Positions 9,083 to 20,679 of a stretch of DNA of 64,000 bases are shown piece by piece. Source of the DNA: an uncultured Desulfovibrio sp. (GTDB lineage Bacteria; Desulfobacterota; Desulfovibrionia; Desulfovibrionales; Desulfovibrionaceae). Below the pieces are notes generated by a model, which saw nothing but the letters and a program-made list of their open reading frames with translations, searched no databases and had not been told where the DNA came from. The stretch spans positions 248,001 to 312,000 of the forward strand of contig CAJXYU010000002.1 in the NCBI GenBank assembly GCA_913063155.1, given 5' to 3'. The position numbers and the translations under genes are program-made. Position 1 is the stretch's first letter; each line of letters begins with the position of its first letter.

Positions 9083-9847
9083 TCAACGGTATTTTTTCAG
9101 AATGGCGTCAAGTCTTCCATCCGCCTTCATTTGGGCAAGTTCGATGTTGAACTGTCGGATGAAGGCGGTCCATTTTTCAGACTTGTTGAACATGTAACCG
9201 TAGGCCGCCGTGGCCACCGGGGTCTGGGAAAAACTGAAGGACTCGGCCGTAAGCCCTGGCTCGTTTTTCATGAACCAGAGGGCCACGTTCTTGTTGACGA
9301 TGGCTGCGTCCACCCGGCCCAATTGCAGCAGTTTGAGCATCGTGAACGTGTTGGGGGTGTCATGGCGAATGATGTCTCTGTTGTCGAAATACGGTTCCAG
9401 GGTCGGATAGATGTATGCCTGAACGCAACCGATCCGTTTTCCGAAAAGGTCTTGTGGGCCGATGTAGGGAAACTTTCTGTCGGCGAGAAATACCAAGACA
9501 TCGGTGGAATCCAGGGCCGGATCGGTCCAGGCCAGTTCGTCGGGATCTCGAGTCCAGGCCTTGGCCATGGGGCTGGCGTCCTGTTCGCCGAGAATGATCA
9601 CATCCTCCCGTCGTTTGTCCTCGAAAACGGTGAGTGTCAGACTCCATCCGGCCTTTGCGCAGATTTCGGCCATGATGTCGGCCATGATGCCCGTGGGGCC
9701 TTCCTGATCGACAAACTCGTAAGGAGGCCACGCCCTGTCCGACAAGGCCATCCTGACGACTTTGTCATCCGTCATGGCTGGGGCGGTCGTGAAGAGGATG
9801 AAAGCCGTAATGGTCAGGAACAGGAACTGCATGATCCCTTTATTCAC
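9083..9847 (-). CDS. Periplasmic solute-binding protein, SBP_bac_3 type (copy 2)
   Basis: This 254-residue protein has a signal peptide (about residues 1-25, ending near TAPAM). A family-3 solute-binding fold follows: WPPYEFVDQEGPTGIMADIM near residues 41-60, LFGKRIGCVQ near 133, and a C-terminal IELAQMKADGRLDAILKKY that matches the usual closing helix. Such proteins bind polar amino acids or act as sensor domains. Its neighbour at 9851 is a paralogue. Neither has a permease or ATPase gene nearby, so they are orphan receptors. Three bases separate the two genes, so they form one operon. Confidence 0.85.
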   Translation of the reverse strand: MNKGIMQFLFLTITAFILFTTAPAMTDDKVVRMALSDRAWPPYEFVDQEGPTGIMADIMAEICAKAGWSLTLTVFEDKRREDVIILGEQDASPMAKAWTRDPDELAWTDPALDSTDVLVFLADRKFPYIGPQDLFGKRIGCVQAYIYPTLEPYFDNRDIIRHDTPNTFTMLKLLQLGRVDAAIVNKNVALWFMKNEPGLTAESFSFSQTPVATAAYGYMFNKSEKWTAFIRQFNIELAQMKADGRLDAILKKYR

Positions 9848-9850
9848 GGG

Positions 9851-10630
9851 CTATCGGTATTTGTCCATTATAGCCTTGAGTCTGCCGTCCTCCTTCATGC
9901 GGGCGAGTTCCCTGTTGAACTCCAGGATGAAGGGCCGCCAGAGTTTTTGCTTGGTGAATACGTACCGGTACTGCGCCTGGTCCACATTGCGCCTGGAGAG
10001 TCGGAAGTCTCCCCGGTAGAGTCCGGGCTTGTTCTTGAACAGCCAGAGCGTTTCGCTTCTGTTGACCATGGCCGCATCAACGCGGCCGAGTTTGACCATT
10101 TCCATCATTTTGAAAGGGCAGGAGGCATTTTGTCTGGTGATCGATCTTTCTTGAAAGTACGGTTCCAGAGGGGGGTAAACGAAGCTTTTGATGGTCGCCA
10201 CGGTTTTTCCAAACAGGTCGCTTATCTGTTCGTACCGCAGGGGGCTGTCCTTGCGCAGAAGCAGGGCGTCCTCGGAGTCCATGAATGGGTCGGTCCAATC
10301 GTAGGCCCGGGGCGACTTGACCCATTTCATGGCCTTGGCATGGGCGTCCACTTCGCCGGTTTCCAGCATAAGCCAGCCCCGCTTATCCGGAAGCCTCTTG
10401 GGGATGACCTTGTAACCCAGAGGTTTGCAGATGGCTTTGAGCACGTCTATCAGAACTCCCTCGCCGTATTTCGGATCGTCCATCAGGTAGGGCGGCCAGT
10501 TGGTGTTGGGGATGAAGAAAATGATGGTTTTGTTTTCCGGTGAAGCCGAGGCCCGCCGGGAGAGTGTGGTGAACACCGCGAAAAAGAGAATGCTGAGAGC
10601 GCACAATGCGCAAAAGCGTTTCATTTTCAT
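9851..10630 (-). CDS. Periplasmic solute-binding protein, SBP_bac_3 type (copy 1)
   Basis: This 259-residue paralogue of the next gene is first in the two-gene operon. It has an N-terminal signal peptide, then NTNWPPYLMDDPKYGEGVLIDV near residues 38-59, and closes with FNRELARMKEDGRLKAIMDKY. Both copies keep a PLEPYF/TLEPYF segment and an RVDAAMVN/RVDAAIVN segment, so they arose by duplication and then diverged. No transport partners are encoded next to them. The ligand is unknown. Confidence 0.85.
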   Translation of the reverse strand: MKMKRFCALCALSILFFAVFTTLSRRASASPENKTIIFFIPNTNWPPYLMDDPKYGEGVLIDVLKAICKPLGYKVIPKRLPDKRGWLMLETGEVDAHAKAMKWVKSPRAYDWTDPFMDSEDALLLRKDSPLRYEQISDLFGKTVATIKSFVYPPLEPYFQERSITRQNASCPFKMMEMVKLGRVDAAMVNRSETLWLFKNKPGLYRGDFRLSRRNVDQAQYRYVFTKQKLWRPFILEFNRELARMKEDGRLKAIMDKYR

Positions 10631-10764
10631 CTGGCCTGTTTCGCATGGAATGATATATTTGTCTTGTATTGTTTTCGTTATAGCATACTCGTAGTGTCAA
10701 AAAAAGCACAGGTCTGATAAGTGGTTTGAAATTGTTTTTTGAATTATGCAATAAAATCAGTATG

Positions 10765-10793
10765 TTGACTTTAATGTATTGAAATGGTACAAC
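10765..10793 (+). promoter_or_regulatory. Sigma-70-like promoter for rlpA
   Basis: TTGACT (10765-10770), a 17-base spacer, then TACAAC (10788-10793). It lies about 120 bases upstream of the rlpA start and points the right way. It sits in an AT-rich gap shared with the divergent solute-binding protein operon. Confidence 0.5.
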
Positions 10794-10910
10794 TATTGAA
10801 AGGAATGTGGCCAGTTAAAGGCTTTTTGACGGAACTTTGACCCGCCGGGGAGAGGGAGAAACTGCCGGGCGGAGCGGTTCAGGGATGAATCGCCACATTG
10901 GAGGCCACGG

Positions 10911-11678
10911 ATGCGCCGTTATAATCTTGTTTTTGCATTGTTGATTCTCGTGCTGATGTCGGGTTGTTCCACCATGAACAAAATCAACCCGTTTCCGCAG
11001 CACGTCTACTCGACTCCAGGCTCCTCGAAAGGGGGCAAGGCCACCCGTGCCTACGACCCAAAAACCAAGCCCTACAAGGTCATGGGGGTGACGTATTATC
11101 CGCTCAAGTCCGCCCACGGCTATGATGAAATAGGGTACGCCTCCTGGTACGGCAGCGATTTTCACGGCAAGAGGACCGCCACCGGCGAGACCTATAACAT
11201 GCATGCCCTGACCGCGGCCCATAAGACCCTGCCTTTGGGCACTCGCGTCAAGGTCACCAATCTTGAAAACGGTCGTTCCGCCTATTTGGTTGTCAATGAC
11301 CGGGGTCCGTTCGTTCGGGGCAGGATCATAGACCTTTCCTACGGCGCAGCCAGGAAACTGGGGTCTGTCGACAAAGGCATTATTAAGGTACGCATCACCG
11401 CCGTGGGCACCGTCCCGGCTCCCTCCGGCACCACCGTGGCCGCAGCAGCCGAGAAGTATCACGTTCGGGTGGGAGCTTATTCCAACTACAGCAACGCAGC
11501 CAGAGTGCATCAGCAACTCAAGCAGGCCGGTTATGTCCATTCCCATATCAAGCGTGTGAATCGCAACGGTCGGATTCTGCATGTGGTCCAGGCGGGCACC
11601 TATGCCAGCCGCTATCAGGCCGACCGTGTGCTCTCCAAGTTGAAGAAGTCGTTTCCCTCCAGCTACATCACCACGTGA
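10911..11678 (+). CDS. rlpA: RlpA-type septal lipoprotein (lytic transglycosylase) with SPOR domain
   Basis: This 255-residue lipoprotein has a lipobox LMSGC at residues 15-19. A double-psi beta-barrel domain (about 70-155) follows, with GYASWYGSDFHGKRTATGE and VVNDRGPFVRGRIIDLS. A C-terminal SPOR domain (about 178-255) binds denuded septal peptidoglycan. RlpA enzymes cleave stem-less glycan strands during daughter-cell separation. The RlpA catalytic aspartate and histidine contexts (VNDRGPF, DFHGKRTA) are kept. GGAGG precedes the ATG. The gene stands alone and is followed by a strong terminator. Confidence 0.9.
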   Translation: MRRYNLVFALLILVLMSGCSTMNKINPFPQHVYSTPGSSKGGKATRAYDPKTKPYKVMGVTYYPLKSAHGYDEIGYASWYGSDFHGKRTATGETYNMHALTAAHKTLPLGTRVKVTNLENGRSAYLVVNDRGPFVRGRIIDLSYGAARKLGSVDKGIIKVRITAVGTVPAPSGTTVAAAAEKYHVRVGAYSNYSNAARVHQQLKQAGYVHSHIKRVNRNGRILHVVQAGTYASRYQADRVLSKLKKSFPSSYITT

Positions 11679-11705
11679 AAGGCGAGTTCGCAGTAAACAG
11701 ACAGG

Positions 11706-11734
11706 GCCGGGAGCAACTGCTTCCGGCTTTTTTT
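11706..11734 (+). terminator. Rho-independent terminator of rlpA
   Basis: Arms GCCGGGAGC (11706-11714) and GCTTCCGGC (11719-11727) form a stem followed by seven T residues. Confidence 0.9.
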
Positions 11735-11773
11735 CGTCCAAATGCCGGGGGAATTCATGAGGGCGTTTTGTCT

Positions 11774-11789
11774 GTCTGAAAAAACGGAC
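11774..11789. promoter_or_regulatory. Isolated copy of the lactate-regulator-type palindrome
   Basis: GTCTGAAAAAACGGAC reads on the minus strand as GTCCGTTTTTTCAGAC. This fits perfectly the GTCYG-T6-CRGAC element repeated upstream of the por gene. It lies between the convergent rlpA and glycine-zipper genes and about 670 bases upstream of the sensor kinase gene. Function is inferred only from the match. Confidence 0.5.
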
Positions 11790-11808
11790 AAGATTTTGTG
11801 GGAAAAGA

Positions 11809-11834
11809 AAAGGGGAGGCATTTGCCTCCCCTTT
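11809..11834 (-). terminator. Terminator of the glycine-zipper lipoprotein gene
   Basis: AAAGGGGAGGCA (11809-11820) and TGCCTCCCCTTT (11823-11834) form a 12-bp stem. On the minus strand it is followed by a T-rich tract. It lies just below the stop at 11841. Confidence 0.85.
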
Positions 11835-11840
11835 GGGGTT

Positions 11841-12281
11841 TTATTGTTTGATGCGCCATTCCCCGTTGGAGTCGCGGTAGGCCTTGGCCATGATCTTGTC
11901 GCCGTCGGGCCCGTTTTCGCTGATGACCACATCGCGGTAGACACGGTCTTCCTGCACGTAGGGGGCAGAGGGGGTTGCCGTGTAGCTGCGGCCCGTATCC
12001 GGGTTGGTCCAGCTGTGGCTCGTGTCACTCTTGCCGGTTTCCAGGGTGTTCTGGATCTGCTGTTCGTCGTGCTTGTCCCATTCGTTTCCGATTATGTAGC
12101 CCATGAGCAGGCCCACACCGGCGCCTATGGCCGCGCCGGAAACCTTGTTTTTGAAGGTCAGGGCGCCTATGGTCGCGCCGGCGAGTGCACCGACCCCGGC
12201 CCCTTGCTGCGCCTTGTTGGCGCAGCCGTAACCGGCCGCGAGGAAACTGACCAGCATGAGGGTGATTATTGTTTTTTTCAT
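11841..12281 (-). CDS. Glycine-zipper 2TM-domain lipoprotein
   Basis: This 146-residue protein has an N-terminal signal and a probable lipid-attachment cysteine near residue 20 (AAGYGCANK). A Gly-zipper region at about 26-66 (GAGVGALAGATIGAL, then GAAIGAGVGLLMGYIIG) is typical of SlyB/OmpA-associated outer-membrane lipoproteins. The C-terminal half is charged and ends WRIKQ. Its role is probably cell-envelope structure. The gene is convergent with rlpA and divergent from the sensor kinase. Confidence 0.8.
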   Translation of the reverse strand: MKKTIITLMLVSFLAAGYGCANKAQQGAGVGALAGATIGALTFKNKVSGAAIGAGVGLLMGYIIGNEWDKHDEQQIQNTLETGKSDTSHSWTNPDTGRSYTATPSAPYVQEDRVYRDVVISENGPDGDKIMAKAYRDSNGEWRIKQ

Positions 12282-12459
12282 GTCCTTCCTCCGGAAAAGA
12301 GATTAATGTTCGAATCTAGTGTATGGCAGATGATGTCCTGTTTGTACAGCATGGCATACACTTTTTACCTTCGTTTACATCCGGGGAGGGCCCGCTTTTT
12401 GCATTTTGCGTCAAGTGCTGGTAACGGGCTGTCCGTTACGGCGAAACCCTGAAAGACGC

Positions 12460-15087
12460 ATGCGTAAAATACATCTCATCATATGGACTTTCCTGTTGCT
12501 GGCCCTGGCCTCCACCCCGTGTCTGGCCCAGAAGAGCAAGAAAAAGGTCTTGTATATCAATTCCTATCACCATGGCTATCGGTGGTCGGACGGTATTCGC
12601 AAGGGCATTACCGACGTACTCGACCGGAGCGAAATGAAGGTAGAGCTCCAGACCGAGTATATGGACGCCAAGAAATACAATTTCGAATACATCACCGACA
12701 AACTCAAGACGCTCTACAGAGACAAGTTCCTCGGCGAAAAGTTCGACGTCATCATCGTCTCGGACAATGACGCCTTCGAGTTTGTGCGCCGCATCCGGGA
12801 CGAGTTGTTCCCCGGGGTGCCGGTGGTCTTCTGCGGGGTCAATGAATACCGCGGGCCTCTCGAGCCGGGCATTACCGGCATAGTCGAGTCTCCCCTGGTG
12901 GTGCCCACCCTGAACGTGGCTCTCAAGTTTCATCCGGAAAAGAACCGTGTCGTGGTGGTCAGTGATGAGTCCACTGCGGGACGAAGCATCCGCAAACAGG
13001 TGGAAGCCATCGAGCCCGTCTTCAAGGGACGGCTTTCCTTCGACTACTGGACCGGCATGGGACTCGGGGAGATGCTGACCAAAGTGCGCCAGCTGCCCAA
13101 GAATACCTTTCTGTTCTTCGTGCCCATGTATCAGAACGTGGACGGCCGTTTCTACACCGCGGAAGAGGTCATGGCCGAGATTTCCAAGTACAGCAACGTG
13201 CCGCTCTACACAGCCTGGAAATTTCTTCTCGGCAACGGCAGCGTGGGTGGCAAGCTCATCTCCGGGGAGCATGACGGCCGCCAGGCGGCGCGCATGGCCC
13301 TGGACATCATGCGCGGTACCGACGTGAACACCATCAAGGTGGTGGGCAAGTCCGAGGGAGAATACTGGTTCGATTACAATGCGTTGCAGCGTCTGGGCAT
13401 TCCCGAGAAACTGCTGCCTGCGGGAAGCCGTCTCATCAACGCGCCCAAGGCGTTCTACGAACTGCCCAAGGAGTTGTTCTGGACCATCATCTGCAGTCTG
13501 GGCTTGCTCCTGATCAGCACGGTGTTCCTGGTTTCCAATATCAACGAGCGCAAGAGGGTCGAAAAAAAGATCATGGACCAGCTCTCGTTTCTGGAGATCC
13601 TCATGGACACCATTCCCCAGCTCGTGTGCTGGAAGGACGGGAAACAGCGGTATCTCGGCGCAAACCGCGCCTTTACGGATTTTTTCGGCTTGGAGAAGCC
13701 CAGCAGCATTGTTTCCAAGAGCGATCTGGCTCTCCTGGATCACACCCGCGAGTACGCAGAGTGGGCCAATGCTTTGGACCGGGAAGTGTTCCGCACCATG
13801 AAGCCGGTGCGCAAGGCCCGCACCAAGGTCGAGGACCGTTTCGGCAACACGGTCTGGCTGGAGATCACCAAAGTGCCGCTTTTCGATCGGCTCGGCGATG
13901 TCGTGGGCACCTTGAGTACCGCGGAGAACATCACCAAGGAACGCAGCCTGGAAAAGCAGCTCATCCAGTCCCAGAAGATGGAGGCCATCGGCACGCTGGC
14001 CGGCGGCATCGCCCACGACTTCAACAACATCCTGACGTCCATCATCAACTCCACCGAACTGGCCATCGGCGACGTGGAACCGGAATCCGTGACTTACAAG
14101 GACATGGAGCGGGTGCTCAAGGCGGCCCAGCGCGGTGGCAACGTGGTCAAGCAGATCCTTGCCTTCAGCCGTCCCTCTCAGGAGGGCTTCAAACCCACGG
14201 ACATGGGCGAGCTCCTCTACGAGGTGCTGGGGCTGGTCAAGGCGTCCCTGCCGCGCAACATTCAGATCAAGACCAACATCGAACCCGGTCTGGGCCTGGT
14301 CAACGCCGACCCCACCCAGTTGCACCAGGTGGTGCTCAACCTTTGCACCAACACCTTCCAGGCCTTGCGCAAATCGGGGGGCGTCCTGGAAGTGGACTTG
14401 CGTGAGGTGGAGCTTGGCCTCGAGGATGCACGTCTGCTCAACCTTCGGCCTGACATCTATTTGAAAATGAGCATCTGCGATGACGGCCCGGGTATTCCGG
14501 CGGAGATCATCGACAAGATATTCGATCCTTTTTTCACCACCAAAGGCAAGACCGAAGGCACCGGCCTGGGATTGGCGGTGGTGCACGGCATCGTCAACGG
14601 GCACAACGGTTCCATCATCGTCACCAGCACTCCGTGGGAGCGAACCGCCTTTGAGATATACCTGCCCAAGAACGAGGCCTTGGACGAGAACGGGGCTGTG
14701 CCGCTGCATAAATTGGCGCCCGGCATGGGGCGCATACTCTTCGTGGAGGATGACGAGGATCAGCTGCACACCACGCCGCGCATACTCGAAAGCCTGGGAT
14801 ATGATGTGGTGGCCACTTCCGATCCCATGGAGGTGGTGGGCATGGTGGCCCGGGACCCGTATATTTTCGACCTGGTCATCACTGATTTCGACATGCCGGA
14901 CACCAACGGCGTGGAGTTGGCCCTGAGTCTGCAGGAAACCGCTCCGCATCTGCCCGTCATGCTGGTCTCCGGCCGTGAGGACGCCGCCACCGCAGCTTCC
15001 CGTTTGAAAAACATCAAGCGTGTTGTTATCAAGCCTTACAACAAAAACATCATTGCCGAGGCCATCGATTCTGTGCTCGGCAATTAA
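12460..15087 (+). CDS. Hybrid sensor histidine kinase with ABC-substrate-binding-like sensor domain
   Basis: Domains of the 875-residue protein in order are: signal peptide (1-24); periplasmic ABC_sub_bind-like domain (about 25-335, VLYINSYHHGYRWSDGI at its start); membrane helix (about 337-360); PAS domain (about 373-500); HisKA with phospho-histidine in GGIAHDFNNILTS (near 518); HATPase with DDGPGIP (near 674) and GTGLGLAVVHGIV; and a C-terminal receiver whose ITDFDMPD aspartate is near 808. ATG 12460 is chosen because it begins the signal peptide; the open frame starts 18 codons earlier. It is paired with the sigma-54 response regulator 11 bases downstream. Position matches the kinase beside LurR of the Desulfovibrio lactate locus, so it may sense lactate or a related acid. 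Confidence 0.9.
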   Translation: MRKIHLIIWTFLLLALASTPCLAQKSKKKVLYINSYHHGYRWSDGIRKGITDVLDRSEMKVELQTEYMDAKKYNFEYITDKLKTLYRDKFLGEKFDVIIVSDNDAFEFVRRIRDELFPGVPVVFCGVNEYRGPLEPGITGIVESPLVVPTLNVALKFHPEKNRVVVVSDESTAGRSIRKQVEAIEPVFKGRLSFDYWTGMGLGEMLTKVRQLPKNTFLFFVPMYQNVDGRFYTAEEVMAEISKYSNVPLYTAWKFLLGNGSVGGKLISGEHDGRQAARMALDIMRGTDVNTIKVVGKSEGEYWFDYNALQRLGIPEKLLPAGSRLINAPKAFYELPKELFWTIICSLGLLLISTVFLVSNINERKRVEKKIMDQLSFLEILMDTIPQLVCWKDGKQRYLGANRAFTDFFGLEKPSSIVSKSDLALLDHTREYAEWANALDREVFRTMKPVRKARTKVEDRFGNTVWLEITKVPLFDRLGDVVGTLSTAENITKERSLEKQLIQSQKMEAIGTLAGGIAHDFNNILTSIINSTELAIGDVEPESVTYKDMERVLKAAQRGGNVVKQILAFSRPSQEGFKPTDMGELLYEVLGLVKASLPRNIQIKTNIEPGLGLVNADPTQLHQVVLNLCTNTFQALRKSGGVLEVDLREVELGLEDARLLNLRPDIYLKMSICDDGPGIPAEIIDKIFDPFFTTKGKTEGTGLGLAVVHGIVNGHNGSIIVTSTPWERTAFEIYLPKNEALDENGAVPLHKLAPGMGRILFVEDDEDQLHTTPRILESLGYDVVATSDPMEVVGMVARDPYIFDLVITDFDMPDTNGVELALSLQETAPHLPVMLVSGREDAATAASRLKNIKRVVIKPYNKNIIAEAIDSVLGN

Positions 15088-15098
15088 CGGAGCAAAGC

Positions 15099-16541
15099 GT
15101 GTCAAAGGTTCTGATAATCGACGACGATCCACAGGTTTGTGAAACCATTGAAAGTCTGGTTGCGCGCCAGTCTCACGAGGCGGTTTCCGCCCAGACCCTG
15201 ACCCGCGGGCTGGAAAAGCTGGCCGAGGGTGGCGTGGACGTGGTCTTTCTTGATGTGCGCCTGCCCGACGGCAACGGTATGGACATTCTGCCGGACATAG
15301 CCGGACGGACCAACGCGCCGGAAGTGATCATCCTGACCGGCAAGGGTGATCCGGACGGGGCTGAACTGGCCATTCAGCAAGGCGTCTGGGACTATTTGCT
15401 CAAGCCTTCGTCCGTACGCGAGATCACTCTGACCCTGGGGCGCGCCCTCAAGTACCGGGACCAGAAGTTCGGCCAGGCGGCTCAGCAGTCCCTGAATCTG
15501 GACAGTGTGGTGGGCGAGAGTGCGGCCATGAAATCCGTGTTTCGTCTCATGGCGCAGGCTGCGGGATCGGACACCAATGTGCTCATTTCCGGGGAAACCG
15601 GCACCGGCAAGGAGCTTGTGGCAAGGACCATTCACCGCAACAGTTCGCGGGCCGATGAGAATTTTGTGGTGGTGGACTGTGCGGCCTTGACCGAATCCCT
15701 GGTGGAATCCACGCTTTTCGGTCACAAGAAGGGCTCGTTTACCGGCGCGCAGTCCGATCAGACCGGCTTGGTGAAGCTGGCCGACAAGGGGACGCTGTTC
15801 CTGGACGAGGTGGGCGAAATGCCTCTTTCCCTGCAAAAGTCCTTTTTGCGTGTCCTGCAGGAGCGCACTTTCCGGCCGGTAGGCGATTCCCGCGAGCAGA
15901 CCAGTAATTTTAGGCTTATTTCCGCCACCAACCGCGATCTGGACGCCATGGTGGACAAGGGAGACTTCCGGAGCGATCTGCTGTTCCGGCTCAAGACTTT
16001 TTCCATGCATCTGCCGCCTCTTCGTCAGCGCCTGGAGGATCTGCGCCCCCTGAATCTCTTTCAGGTCGGCAAGCTCTGTCGCAAATACGGGATACCTGAA
16101 AAGGGCTTCGGTTCGGACTTCCTGGCCACTCTGGAAAGTTATGACTGGCCGGGCAACGTGCGTGAGCTGTTCAACATTCTCGAGCGCGCTGTGGTGGCTG
16201 CCGGCGAGGAGAAGACGCTGTACTCCATGCATCTGCCGCGCGAATTGCGCATCAAGGTGGCCCGCGAGCAGGTCAGGAAAATCACCGGTTCCGACGTGGA
16301 GTCAACCGGAGAGGATATGCTCTTGCCCGAAGGCGCACGCCGTATAGGCCAGGAAATATTCAGCGGAATTTTCGATCATCAGCTCCCGACCTTGCGCGAA
16401 TTCAAGTCCATGGCCGAGAAGGCCTATCTTAGCGAGCTTATTCGTCAGTGTGACGGCGAAACAGCCGAGGTGCTCAAGGTCTCAGGCCTGTCCCGCTCGC
16501 ATTTTTATGCGTTGCTCAAGAAATACGGTATCTCCATGTAG
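15099..16541 (+). CDS. lurR: Sigma-54-dependent response regulator of lactate utilisation (LurR-like)
   Basis: This 480-residue NtrC-type activator has three parts. The receiver domain carries FLDVRLPD (Asp near 53). The AAA+ domain has Walker A GETGTGKE (near 165-172), the sigma-54 contact loop GSFTGA (near 212-217, Ser in place of the usual Ala), Walker B LFLDEVGEMP and the arginine-finger region FRSDLLFRL. A Fis-type helix-turn-helix ends the protein (LKVSGLSRSHFYALLKKYG). It starts at GTG 15099 with CGGAG seven bases upstream. It follows the sensor kinase and lies directly upstream of por, the layout of LurR (DVU3023) in D. vulgaris as I recall it. It probably activates the sigma-54-like promoter at 16834. 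Confidence 0.9.
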   Translation: MSKVLIIDDDPQVCETIESLVARQSHEAVSAQTLTRGLEKLAEGGVDVVFLDVRLPDGNGMDILPDIAGRTNAPEVIILTGKGDPDGAELAIQQGVWDYLLKPSSVREITLTLGRALKYRDQKFGQAAQQSLNLDSVVGESAAMKSVFRLMAQAAGSDTNVLISGETGTGKELVARTIHRNSSRADENFVVVDCAALTESLVESTLFGHKKGSFTGAQSDQTGLVKLADKGTLFLDEVGEMPLSLQKSFLRVLQERTFRPVGDSREQTSNFRLISATNRDLDAMVDKGDFRSDLLFRLKTFSMHLPPLRQRLEDLRPLNLFQVGKLCRKYGIPEKGFGSDFLATLESYDWPGNVRELFNILERAVVAAGEEKTLYSMHLPRELRIKVAREQVRKITGSDVESTGEDMLLPEGARRIGQEIFSGIFDHQLPTLREFKSMAEKAYLSELIRQCDGETAEVLKVSGLSRSHFYALLKKYGISM

Positions 16542-16553
16542 TTTTTTTCGGAC
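16538..16553. promoter_or_regulatory. Degenerate operator copy over the regulator stop codon
   Basis: GTAGTTTTTTTCGGAC differs at two positions from the copy at 16621. The right half-site CGGAC is intact and the left half is degenerate. It may be a half-site or chance. Confidence 0.3.
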
Positions 16554-16563
16554 ACGGGAATGG

Positions 16564-16598
16564 AAAGGACGATCCTGGTTGCGGGATCGTCCTTTTTT
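16564..16598 (+). terminator. Rho-independent terminator of the response regulator gene
   Basis: AAAGGACGATCC (16564-16575) pairs with GGATCGTCCTTT (16583-16594) and is followed by more T residues. Confidence 0.9.
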
Positions 16599-16620
16599 GT
16601 TCTGTCACCAAAATGTTGCA

Positions 16621-16636
16621 GTCCTTTTTTTCGGAC
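16621..16636. promoter_or_regulatory. Palindromic activator site 1 upstream of por
   Basis: GTCCTTTTTTTCGGAC has half-sites GTCC/GGAC around a T tract. Its centre is about 205 bases upstream of the sigma-54-like -24 box, a usual distance for an NtrC-type enhancer. Confidence 0.55.
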
Positions 16637-16696
16637 TATATTATAATTTAATTATTTTAGATAGTTATATTGTCTACTTTGGGTTGACGATTACTT

Positions 16697-16711
16697 GTCC
16701 GTTTTTCAGTC
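16697..16711. promoter_or_regulatory. Imperfect palindromic site upstream of por
   Basis: GTCCGTTTTTCAGTC resembles sites 1 and 2 but has one T fewer and a mismatched right half. It lies 34 bases before site 2, so the two could bind neighbouring dimers. Confidence 0.4.
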
Positions 16712-16730
16712 ACGGATTCTTCATTTTTTC

Positions 16731-16746
16731 GTCTGTTTTTTCAGAC
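16731..16746. promoter_or_regulatory. Palindromic activator site 2 upstream of por
   Basis: GTCTGTTTTTTCAGAC has perfect 5-bp half-sites GTCTG/CAGAC around six T. It lies about 95 bases upstream of the sigma-54-like promoter and 110 bases from site 1. Confidence 0.6.
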
Positions 16747-16833
16747 AGAGATGTGGTTCCGATGTGCTGTATGTGTTATGTTATTTGTGATTATTGTTTT
16801 GTTTTCATTGTATTTTTCACTATGTGCAATCCT

Positions 16834-16849
16834 TGGCATGTTTCTTGTT
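16834..16849 (+). promoter_or_regulatory. Sigma-54-like promoter of the lactate operon
   Basis: TGGCATG-TTTC-TTGTT matches the -24/-12 layout TGGCACG-N4-TTGCW with correct spacing, but the -12 element has GT where GC is usual. It is 95 bases upstream of the por start. The sigma-54 regulator and palindromes just upstream support it. Confidence 0.55.
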
Positions 16850-16853
16850 CTAA

Positions 16854-20471
<3,618 letters not shown>

Positions 20472-20486
20472 GTAATCGTCTGCAAA

Positions 20487-20530
20487 GCCACCGCAACGGC
20501 TCTGTACTTTTCGTGCAGAGTGCGGTGGGC
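20487..20530 (+). other. Hairpin in the por-lactate permease gap (first)
   Basis: GCCACCGCA (20487-20495) pairs with TGCGGTGGGC (20521-20530, one bulge), and the inner arms CTCTGTAC and GTGCAGAG extend the stem. No T run follows, so it is more likely an mRNA 3'-end stabiliser or processing structure than a terminator. Confidence 0.55.
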
Positions 20531-20569
20531 CTGCGCCGAGGGCGGCGTGGGCGCGTAAACAATCCATAA

Positions 20570-20616
20570 CATCGTCGGGCCGGGGAACTTTGCGGTCCCC
20601 CCCGGCCCCGGCGATG
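20570..20616 (+). other. Hairpin in the por-lactate permease gap (second)
   Basis: CATCGTCGGGCCGGGG pairs with the segment ending at 20616 (CCCCGGCCCCGGCGATG) with one mismatch and one bulge. There is no T run. Together with the first hairpin it could protect por mRNA and lower permease expression relative to por. Confidence 0.55.
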
Positions 20617-20679
20617 ATGGAATAGATTCGGCAAAGGTGACGTAGGTTTTATTTTCAACATTTTGAGGAGGAGTGTCGA

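Noticed and set aside
9168-9184. GTCCATTTTTCAGAC inside a solute-binding protein gene, similar to the lactate palindrome
   Set aside because: One T short and a half-site mismatch, within coding sequence. More likely chance.
12330-12420. TGGCATACACTTTTTA as a sigma-54 promoter for the sensor kinase
   Set aside because: The -24 part is fair, but the -12 box lacks GC/GT at the right spacing.
12436-15132. Minus-strand open frame (898 codons) opposite the sensor kinase
   Set aside because: A mirror frame of a GC-rich gene. No RBS or family features, and the plus strand has a full kinase.
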